A stretch of DNA of 64,000 bases from Burkholderiaceae bacterium (GTDB lineage Bacteria > Pseudomonadota > Gammaproteobacteria > Burkholderiales > Burkholderiaceae_C), in assembly GCA_023954035.1 (NCBI GenBank), contig JAMLIT010000002.1, positions 86,146-150,145 on the forward strand. The letters are read 5' to 3'. A model generated the notes under the pieces. That model saw nothing but the letters and a program-made list of their open reading frames with translations, made no database searches and was not told the origin of the DNA. Shown piece after piece: positions 57,985-64,000 of the stretch (its first letter is position 1; every line of letters begins with the position of its first letter). Made by a program: the position numbers and the translations under genes.

Positions 57985-58803
57985 CTACATGGCCTTGAAC
58001 TGCGCCGCATACAGCCGGCTGACGGCAAACGCTTCCGGCCGGCCATGCAGCTGCAGCGTGAGCTTGCCGCTGTCGCTTCGTACCGCGCTGGCGATGGCGC
58101 TGGCGCGGACCAGCGTGCCACGGTGGATCTGCCAGAACTGCTGGGTGTCGAGCTGGGCCAGCAGTTCGCGCAGCGGCGTGCGGATCAGGTGTTCGCGGCT
58201 GGCGGTAAGCACGCGCACGTATTTGTCGGCCGCTTCGAAGACCAATATCTCATCCACCGGCACCATGTCGATGCGGCTGCCGTGCCCGGCCTGGATGAAG
58301 CGCAGCGGGCCGCCGGTGGGCGCGGCGCCCGTCGCAGGGGCGAGTCCGGCGCCCAGCAGGCTGCGCAGCTGGGCGAGCGTGGTTTCTGGCAGGGGTGCGG
58401 CGCCGCTGCGTGCGGCCAGCAGCGCCCGCACGCGCGCCACGGTTTTTTGCAAGCGCCCGGCTTGCAGCGGCTTGAGCAAATAGTCCACCGCCTGCGCCTC
58501 GAAGGCCTGCACGGCGTACTGGTCGTAGGCGGTGAGAAAGACCAGCGCCGGGAAGGGTTGGCCGTCCGGCCAGGCGTCCACCAGTTCGGCGGCGGCGTCC
58601 AGCCCGCTCTGGCCGGGCATGCGGATGTCGAAGAACAGCACCTCGGGCCGCAAGGCCAGCGCTTCGCGCACGGCAGACAGGCCATCGCCCACCGTGGCTA
58701 CGACCTGCAGCTCGGGCCAGGCCTGGGCCAGTTCGTGCCGCAAGGCGGTGGCCAACAGGGACTCGTCTTCGGCAATCAGGGCGCGGGGTGCAGGGAGGCT
58801 CAT
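57985..58803 (-). CDS. LytTR-family response regulator (AlgR/LytR type)
   Basis: A 272-residue protein. The receiver domain carries AEDES, the phospho-acceptor in VLFFDIRMPGQSGLDAA, and LLKPL. A LytTR DNA-binding domain covers about residues 165-270 (ILVFEAADKYVRVLTASREH, then IRTPLRELLAQLDTQQFWQIHR). It overlaps the upstream kinase gene by ATGA and is its obvious partner. The linker between domains (about residues 125-165) is alanine/proline-rich. Targets are unknown. Confidence 0.92.
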   Translation of the reverse strand: MSLPAPRALIAEDESLLATALRHELAQAWPELQVVATVGDGLSAVREALALRPEVLFFDIRMPGQSGLDAAAELVDAWPDGQPFPALVFLTAYDQYAVQAFEAQAVDYLLKPLQAGRLQKTVARVRALLAARSGAAPLPETTLAQLRSLLGAGLAPATGAAPTGGPLRFIQAGHGSRIDMVPVDEILVFEAADKYVRVLTASREHLIRTPLRELLAQLDTQQFWQIHRGTLVRASAIASAVRSDSGKLTLQLHGRPEAFAVSRLYAAQFKAM

Positions 58804-59891
58804 GGGGTGGAAGAATTCAAAGGAAAAGTGACTCTAGCGCAGGTCCCATGGGCCTCTCCAGCTATCAATTCAAGAGTTCCTTGTGCGCCGTACAGGGTGG
58901 CGAGGCGCTCGCGCACCTGCGTCAGGCCAAAGTGGCTTCCGGGGCGGTCCGTGTCGTGCGCTGGCGCCGCGCCCAGTCCCACGCCGCTGTCCACCACTTC
59001 CAGCACCAGCAACGATCCAGCGGGGCCGGGCCGGGTGCTGGCGCGCACATCGATCTGGCCGCCAACCACCTGAGGTTCCAGCCCGTGGCGGATGGCGTTT
59101 TCCACCAATGGCTGCAGCAGCAGCGGCGGCACGGGCACAGCCCGCAGCGCGTCGGGCAGGTCCAGCGTGAAGGCCAGGCGCGGACCCATGCGAACGGCCA
59201 TGATTTCGAGGTAGTCGGCCAGGCGTGCGAATTCATCCTGCAGCGGGTGCAGCGTGGAACGCGCGCCGCCGAGCGTGGCGCGCAGGTAGGCAATCAGGTG
59301 GTCCAGCATGGCCTGGGCGCGCGGCGGGTCGGTGGCAATCAGCACGCGCAGGTTGGCCAGTGTGTTGAACATCATGTGCGGCTCAAGCTGCGCTTCCAGG
59401 AGTTTGAGGCGGGCTTCGGTGGCATCGCGCTGGGCCTGAGCCATGCGCGCCTGCAGATAGGCCGCCTTGCCCCGGCTGTAGAAGAAGAAGGAAATGGCGA
59501 CACTGGCCGCAACCGTGATGATCAGCGAGGGCACGGCGTCGTGCCCGTGCAGGAGACCGGTGGCATCACCACTGTAGGCATCGCCCAGGGTCGTCCCTAA
59601 CCCGAAGCCCACGCCGATGCCGCAGACGATCAAGGCCATGCCGCGCCACCCCATGGGCCAGGGGATGTCGCCCGGGCCGCGCAGCCAATGGCGCCCCAGC
59701 TCGATGACGAGCCAGCTGCTGAGCCCGATGGCGAGCGAATAGACCAACTGCACGTCCCAGGGGCCATTTTTGGACAGCGTGAGCGCCAGCGCAATCAAAC
59801 AGCACAGCACGGCCGTGAGGAGGCCGTGGCGCGCAAACGGACGCAGGTCGAAGTGGAGCATCGTGCGGGGCGAACGGGAGCAGAGCGCCAT
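58800..59891 (-). CDS. LytS/YpdA-type membrane sensor histidine kinase
   Basis: The N-terminal half has four hydrophobic segments (GLLTAVLCCLIALALTLS; VYSLAIGLSSWLVIELG; GMALIVCGIGVGFGLGTTLG; SLIITVAASVAISFFFYS). The kinase core of the His_kinase class follows, with the phosphorylated histidine in LEPHMMFNTLANL and an ATPase domain with PLVENAIRHGL and VDSGVGLG. It ends HGTCARVTFPL plus five residues. ATG 59891 or 59861 could be the start. The last 25 codons are unusually rich in rare codons and coincide with a degenerate stem-loop repeat. Confidence 0.9.
   Translation of the reverse strand: MALCSRSPRTMLHFDLRPFARHGLLTAVLCCLIALALTLSKNGPWDVQLVYSLAIGLSSWLVIELGRHWLRGPGDIPWPMGWRGMALIVCGIGVGFGLGTTLGDAYSGDATGLLHGHDAVPSLIITVAASVAISFFFYSRGKAAYLQARMAQAQRDATEARLKLLEAQLEPHMMFNTLANLRVLIATDPPRAQAMLDHLIAYLRATLGGARSTLHPLQDEFARLADYLEIMAVRMGPRLAFTLDLPDALRAVPVPPLLLQPLVENAIRHGLEPQVVGGQIDVRASTRPGPAGSLLVLEVVDSGVGLGAAPAHDTDRPGSHFGLTQVRERLATLYGAQGTLELIAGEAHGTCARVTFPLNSSTP
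58833..58870 (+). repeat. Degenerate stem-loop repeat overlapping the kinase 3' coding end
   Basis: TCTAGCGC at 58833 and AGCTATCAATT at 58860-58870 match the two ends of the repeat core in the right order and spacing. The middle (AGGTCCCATGGGCC) has diverged. On the other strand it encodes the last conserved part of the kinase. Confidence 0.5.
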
Positions 59892-59900
59892 TGTGCGTTC

Positions 59901-60194
59901 TTACCGAGGAGGCTGGCGGCGCAATGCCGCACGTTCGCGTTCGAGCAACTGCGCGTAAAGGCTTCCGCCAGGCATGGCAATCCATACCGCGGCCCCGTGG
60001 ATCAGCAGGCCCAAGCCCCAGCCAAGCGCTGGAAAAACCGCCCAGCCGTAAGGGCTGCGTGCCGAGAGAAAGGCCAGGAACAGGTTGACCAGGATGTAGA
60101 CACAGGCATGGGCGTACCAGCCGAGTTTGGCTCCGGCGCGCTTGCGGGCCAGGCGTTCGAGATCAGCGTGTGGGTCAGAGGAGGAGCGTGCCAT
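59901..60194 (-). CDS. Small 2TM-domain protein
   Basis: A 97-residue protein (MARSSSDPHADLERLARKRAG...) with two hydrophobic helices, at about residues 25-42 (YAHACVYILVNLFLAFL) and 50-72 (AVFPALGWGLGLLIHGAAVW), and short charged ends. This is the 2TM-domain pattern often fused to, or encoded beside, LytS-type kinases. It sits nine bases upstream of the kinase gene, so it may modulate the sensor. The larger frame that extends upstream is spurious. Confidence 0.8.
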   Translation of the reverse strand: MARSSSDPHADLERLARKRAGAKLGWYAHACVYILVNLFLAFLSARSPYGWAVFPALGWGLGLLIHGAAVWIAMPGGSLYAQLLERERAALRRQPPR

Positions 60195-60205
60195 GGTGCA
60201 AGCTT

Positions 60206-60772
60206 TCAAGCAGGGATGAAGCTGGAAGAGCGGGCACCAGCGCGGGCCAGGCGCAGGAGCCTCCCGGTACGGGCCGCGAACACGCCGTTGAACACGCCAT
60301 ACACCAGGGCACTGTGCAGGGCAAACGCGTTGTCGTAGGCCAGCGGCGGTTGCAAGGCCAGCTCCACGCCCACCGCCCACTTGACCAGAAAGATGCCGAG
60401 GATGAGGAGCATCGGCCAGCCACTGCCCGGCAAATGCAATTGTTCGGTGGCAGCGTCGTAGCGCGTTCCTGCTGGAGCCGAGCGATGCAGCCAAAGCGAC
60501 AAGGCCGCCACGGCGCAGGCAGTCCCCAGCCAGACCGCCAGAATCTCAACGATCTGAGATGCCGCGCCAAACGCCGAACCCATGCCCCAGGCAGAAAACA
60601 CCGCCATGGCGATCGGCATCAGCAGCACGCGGCGCAGGCCGGCGCGGCGTGCAAACATCTGGCTGGCGCCCAGCCAGATCAGGGCGGCAAGCAGCATCCA
60701 CACCCAGGTGGGGGTGTGCAAGACGATGGTGAGCAGCATGCGCGGCTGCTGGGTAGCGATGGTCATAAGCAT
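60206..60772 (-). CDS. Uncharacterised integral membrane protein, 188 aa
   Basis: The protein MLMTIATQQPRMLLTIVLHT... has about five hydrophobic segments and a basic C-terminus (RTGRLLRLARAGARSSSF). I cannot place it in a characterised family; the TPTWVWMLLAALIWLGASQM start is recurrent in beta-proteobacterial proteins of unknown function. It is the first gene of a four-gene unit with the 2TM protein, kinase and LytTR regulator (11-, 9- and -4-bp gaps). ATG 60772 or 60766 is the start. Confidence 0.75.
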   Translation of the reverse strand: MLMTIATQQPRMLLTIVLHTPTWVWMLLAALIWLGASQMFARRAGLRRVLLMPIAMAVFSAWGMGSAFGAASQIVEILAVWLGTACAVAALSLWLHRSAPAGTRYDAATEQLHLPGSGWPMLLILGIFLVKWAVGVELALQPPLAYDNAFALHSALVYGVFNGVFAARTGRLLRLARAGARSSSFIPA

Positions 60773-60991
60773 GGTGGAGCCTTTCGAAATCAAGGAAGAT
60801 GACCGCGACTGTCGGCTCGTGCGCGGCTGCTGCCCAGCGCCTTGCGACGAAACACGCAAGCGGCGCCGCGAAAGCGCTTTGCGCGGGCGCGAACGGCCGA
60901 CAGGTGGCTCGCGCTGCGCGCCTTTTTGTCGATCGGGCAGAATGCTGCTGAGCTGACTAAAAACAATCAATTACGTTTAGAACGAGTTCCC

Positions 60992-62302
60992 ATGAACCCG
61001 GTTTCCGATGTCGCCGGTTCGCTTCCGCTGGACCTGTCCGATTCCCAGTTGCTGGCGGTCCTCACGCGCGACGTCGGCGCGACGGTAGCGGTTTTCAACC
61101 TGCAGTTGCGTCTGGTGTACTGCAACGACGAATACGCGCGCTGGTTTGGGACCGAGCCCTCGCAGATCATTGGCAAGACCATTGCCGACCTGTACGGCGA
61201 GGCCGATGCGGTGCGCATCCTGCCGTTGGTCGAGCGCGTGCGCGCCGGCGAGCGGCTGGAATACCAGCGCTTGCTCACCAACCCCTACGGCGCCGAGGAG
61301 TGGCGCACCATCTGCCTGACCCCGGCGCGCAACGCTGAAGGTGCCATCGCCGGCTTCGTGACCTCGGCGATTGACGTGCACGAATTGCAGGTCGCTTTCA
61401 ACGCGCTGCGCGCGGCCAACCAGCGTCTGTCCTCACACATTGACAACAGCCCGCTCGCGGTGCTGGAGATGGACCACGAGCTGCGTCTGCTCCACTGCTC
61501 CGAGCGCGCCGTTCAGTTGATGGGCTGGGAGGGCGGGGCGTCGGTGGAGGGCCGTTTGCTGCTGGAACTGCTGGATGTGACGGATGAGCGCCTGAACCAG
61601 GCCCTGCAGCGCCTGCAACGCGGACAGGAATCGCAGAACCGGGAAGAAAACTCCTTTGTGCGCCCGGACGGAACGGAAATCCACGCCGAGTGGTTCAATT
61701 CCGCGCTGACAGACGCCACCGGTCGGGTCACCTCCATCATGACGCTGGTGCAGGACGTGTCGGCGCGGGTGCAGATCGCGCGCCAGCAGCACCACCGTGC
61801 CAACCACGACGCCTTGACCGGTCTGGACAACCGGGCTTCGTTTCATGAGCGCCTGGAACGCACGCTCGCGCAGGAGCGCGCGCCCGGCCATCTGCTGGCG
61901 CTCCTGTTCATCGATCTGGACGGTTTCAAACGCATCAACGACCATCAAGGCCACCAGGCGGGCGACGAAGTGCTGCGCATCGTCGCCCAGCGCCTGCTGC
62001 GCGCGGTGCGGGAGGGCGACACCGTGGCCCGGCTCGGAGGCGACGAATTCCTGGTCATGCTCGACAAGGACGTCAGCCCGGCGGAACCTGAACGCGTGGG
62101 ACGGCGCATCCTGGAAGCGCTGAACCAGCCCATGACGGTCCAGGGCGAAACGCTGCAACTTGGCGCAAGCGTCGGTGTGGCAATGCATCCACCGCTTCCC
62201 GGCAGGCTCGAGGTGTTGATGAACCGCGCCGACCAGGCCATGTACTGCGCCAAGCGCGCTGGCAAGGGGCGCTTGTTCTTTGCTGCGCCGGAAAGCGGCT
62301 GA
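60992..62302 (+). CDS. PAS-PAS-GGDEF diguanylate cyclase
   Basis: A 436-residue soluble protein. Two PAS domains (about residues 25-130 and 145-260: GATVAVFNLQLRLVYCNDEY; NSPLAVLEMDHELRLLHCSE) precede a GGDEF domain with intact LGGDEF and an RxxD inhibitory site (REGD). No EAL domain or membrane segment is present. It should make cyclic di-GMP in response to a signal sensed by the PAS domains. The ATG at 60992 gives MNPVSDVAGSLPLDL. The preceding 200 bp include an AT-rich AATCAATTACGTTTAGAAC stretch that is a plausible promoter. Confidence 0.92.
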   Translation: MNPVSDVAGSLPLDLSDSQLLAVLTRDVGATVAVFNLQLRLVYCNDEYARWFGTEPSQIIGKTIADLYGEADAVRILPLVERVRAGERLEYQRLLTNPYGAEEWRTICLTPARNAEGAIAGFVTSAIDVHELQVAFNALRAANQRLSSHIDNSPLAVLEMDHELRLLHCSERAVQLMGWEGGASVEGRLLLELLDVTDERLNQALQRLQRGQESQNREENSFVRPDGTEIHAEWFNSALTDATGRVTSIMTLVQDVSARVQIARQQHHRANHDALTGLDNRASFHERLERTLAQERAPGHLLALLFIDLDGFKRINDHQGHQAGDEVLRIVAQRLLRAVREGDTVARLGGDEFLVMLDKDVSPAEPERVGRRILEALNQPMTVQGETLQLGASVGVAMHPPLPGRLEVLMNRADQAMYCAKRAGKGRLFFAAPESG

Positions 62303-62333
62303 CGGCCCCGGCGGACGGCGACCTGCCAGCGCG

Positions 62334-63236
62334 CTACGCGCGCCGCGAAGAGACCACGATGCCACCTACGATGAGCGCAAAAGCGGCCGCATGGTAGGCA
62401 TGGGGCGCCTGGCCCAGAAAAGCGGCCGACAGCAAGGCGGCAAACAGCGGTGTGAGGTTGGCAAAAAAGCCCGCCACCGTGGGGCCGGCGCGCTGCACTC
62501 CCATGCCCCAGCAACGGTAGGCAAGCACGGCAGGGCCGATCGCAATGAACGCCAGGGCAGCAACGAGTGGCCAGCCCCAGTCGATCTCGGTGCGTCCCGT
62601 GGCCCATTCGCCGCCTGCAAGCAGGCCGGACCAACCCAGACCAAACACCAGTTGCGCCATCAGAAAGGCGGCCCAGTTGCCGCGCAGGCGCACAGGCTCG
62701 CTGGTTTTTACCAGCAACCAGCTATAGAAAGCCCAGCAGATGGTGGCAATCAGCATGAACACATCGCCCGGCACCAGGCGCAGCGCCAGCAACGCACCCC
62801 ATTCGCCGCGGCTGAGCACAAGCAGTACGCCACCCATGGAAAGCAGGGCGCCAATCAACTGGCGCTGCGTGACGCGCGTTCCGAAGAACAAGGCCCCTAC
62901 GACCAGCATCCACACCGGCATGCTGGAGCCCACCAGGGTCACGTTGATCGGCATCGAGGTCTGCAGCGCCAGGTATTGAAACGCGTTGTAGAGCCCGATT
63001 CCCAGCAGCCCCAGCAGTGCGTAGCGGCGCCAGTGCGCCCAAAGTCCGCTGTCCCGGCGCAGGACCTGGTGGGCCAGGGGCAGCAGCAGGGCAAAGGCGA
63101 TCAGCCAGCGCAAAAAATTCAGCGTCAGCGGCGGCACCATGTCGTGCACCATGCGCCCCACCACGGCGTTCCCGGCCCACAGCAGCGGCGGAATGACGAG
63201 CAGTGCCGCCGTGCGGCCCCCAAGCTTTTCTTGCAT
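62334..63236 (-). CDS. EamA/DMT family transporter
   Basis: A 300-residue membrane protein with two EamA repeats. LLVIPPLLWAGNAVVGRMV is TM1, LIGALLSMGGVLLVLSRGEW ends the first repeat, and RAGPTVAGFFANLTPLFAALLSA with FALIVGGIVVSSRR ends the second. Substrate unknown. ATG 63236 is used in place of the longer open frame. It converges on the diguanylate cyclase and is divergent from the quinone oxidoreductase gene. Confidence 0.9.
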   Translation of the reverse strand: MQEKLGGRTAALLVIPPLLWAGNAVVGRMVHDMVPPLTLNFLRWLIAFALLLPLAHQVLRRDSGLWAHWRRYALLGLLGIGLYNAFQYLALQTSMPINVTLVGSSMPVWMLVVGALFFGTRVTQRQLIGALLSMGGVLLVLSRGEWGALLALRLVPGDVFMLIATICWAFYSWLLVKTSEPVRLRGNWAAFLMAQLVFGLGWSGLLAGGEWATGRTEIDWGWPLVAALAFIAIGPAVLAYRCWGMGVQRAGPTVAGFFANLTPLFAALLSAAFLGQAPHAYHAAAFALIVGGIVVSSRRA

Positions 63237-63323
63237 GCCTTGACTGTAGCGGCCCTGTCGAGGCGCAGCTTGCAAAAACATGGCAGCATGCAAGGCGCTT
63301 TACAGAACCCACAGGAGCCCCCC

Positions 63324-64000
63324 ATGAGCCTTGCCATACAGATTCGCCAGAACGGCGGCCCGGAAGAACTGCAACTGGTGGAAGTCCAGGTGGGCGATCC
63401 GGCGGCGGGGGAAATCCGCGTGCGCCACCATGCCATTGGCCTGAACTACATCGACGTCTACCAGCGCACCGGCCTCTACCCATTCCCGATGCCGCTGCAA
63501 CTGGGCATGGAGGCGGCCGGCGTGGTGGAGGCTGTGGGCGAGGGCGTCACGCATCTGAGAGTGGGTGATCGCGTGGCCTACGCCAGCAACCCGCCCGGCA
63601 GCTACAGCACCGAGCGCGTGATGCCGGCGCGCTGCGTCTGCCGCCTGCCCGATGCGATCGGTTTCGAGACCGGCGCGGCCATGATGCTCAAGGGATTGAC
63701 CGCGCAGTATTTGCTGAAGAAAACCTTGCCGGTGCAAGGACTGCAGCGCGGCGACGCGGTCCTCTTCCATGCAGCTGCAGGCGGCGTCGGCCTGATTGCC
63801 TGCCAGTGGGCGCGCGCCCTGGGTCTGGAGCTGATTGCCACCGCTGGCTCGGACGCCAAATGCCAGCTTGCACTGGCCAACGGCGCGGCGCATGCCATCA
63901 ACTACAGCACCGAAGACTTTGCCGCGCGGGTCAAGGAAATCACCCAGGGCCAGGGCGTGAAGGTGGTCTACGACTCGGTGGGCAAGGACACTTGGGAAAA
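63324..64000 (+). CDS. qor: NADPH:quinone oxidoreductase (zeta-crystallin type), 3' truncated by window edge
   Basis: The frame opens at ATG 63324 (MSLAIQIRQNGGPEELQLVE) after an AGGAG site and runs off the window end. The part seen is 225 residues of a medium-chain reductase: the GroES-like domain with LNYIDVYQRTGLYP and MEAAGVVEAVGEGV, then the NADPH-binding FHAAAGGVGLIACQWARALG (AxxGGVG). The zinc-ligand residues of alcohol dehydrogenases are lacking, as in QOR. It reduces quinones with one electron. No stop or frameshift is visible within the part seen. Confidence 0.92.
   Translation, partial: MSLAIQIRQNGGPEELQLVEVQVGDPAAGEIRVRHHAIGLNYIDVYQRTGLYPFPMPLQLGMEAAGVVEAVGEGVTHLRVGDRVAYASNPPGSYSTERVMPARCVCRLPDAIGFETGAAMMLKGLTAQYLLKKTLPVQGLQRGDAVLFHAAAGGVGLIACQWARALGLELIATAGSDAKCQLALANGAAHAINYSTEDFAARVKEITQGQGVKVVYDSVGKDTWE

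Overview
The window is a GC-rich, densely packed piece of a bacterial chromosome with no rRNA, tRNA, CRISPR array, phage or insertion sequence that I can see. Gene content and intergenic style point to Burkholderiales, most likely Comamonadaceae (Acidovorax/Rhodoferax/Polaromonas-like). Evidence is the xseB-ispA-dxs cluster, Tat-type TRAP binding proteins, tupBCA and modABC loci, a form II cox-type molybdenum hydroxylase locus, and many copies of a stem-loop repeat with the core TAGCGCTTA...TAAGCGCTA followed by AGCTAT. Genus is inference; no marker gene settles it.

Layout. 1-4.9 kb: end of a GGDEF-EAL protein, uppP, a MipA-type porin, a mercaptopyruvate sulfurtransferase and an EamA permease. 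5-9.5 kb: a lone Rieske oxygenase, then xseB-ispA-dxs (isoprenoid precursors). 9.7-14.7 kb: a TRAP transporter with two tandem near-duplicate binding proteins facing convergent dctQM. 14.9-22.2 kb: a metal-oxyanion block with a ModE/binding-protein-like fusion regulator divergent from tupBCA (tungstate), then modABC (molybdate) with a perfect operator-like palindrome, and an EamA permease with a histidine-rich tail. 22.4-31 kb: one long minus-strand block with a PepSY protein, sensor kinase, response regulator, two tandem four-repeat membrane proteins, a YdjC/HpnK-type deacetylase, and PAP2, GT2 and ArnT-like glycosyltransferase genes. A plus-strand GtrA gene is wedged inside it and overlaps its neighbours at both ends. 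31.1-42.4 kb: modE, coxG, an AcoR-like regulator without an AAA+ domain, then coxS-L-M-D-E-G and xdhC. CoxL carries AYRGAGR, so this is a form II enzyme whose substrate is unknown. 42.5-44.2 kb: a long-chain acyl-CoA synthetase. 44.4-54.5 kb: an MdtABC-type RND pump plus its outer-membrane lipoprotein, with mdtB and mdtC separated by a roughly 0.94 kb block of nested inverted repeats. 54.5-64 kb: threonine aldolase, an orphan ABC ATPase, two further diguanylate cyclases, a LytS/LytR-type operon with two small membrane proteins, an EamA permease and the start of a quinone oxidoreductase.

How it fits together. ModABC and TupBCA would supply molybdate and tungstate, ModE-type regulators would sense them, and the cox locus is a molybdopterin enzyme that would consume molybdenum. 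The PAP2-GT2-GT39-GtrA-deacetylase genes, next to a PepSY two-component system, look like a regulated lipid-linked envelope glycosylation module. The most unusual sequence-level features involve repeats: one stem-loop repeat copy encodes the TupA signal peptide, a GC-rich repeat is tandemly expanded in frame at the start of coxE, and a large palindromic block splits the RND pump operon.
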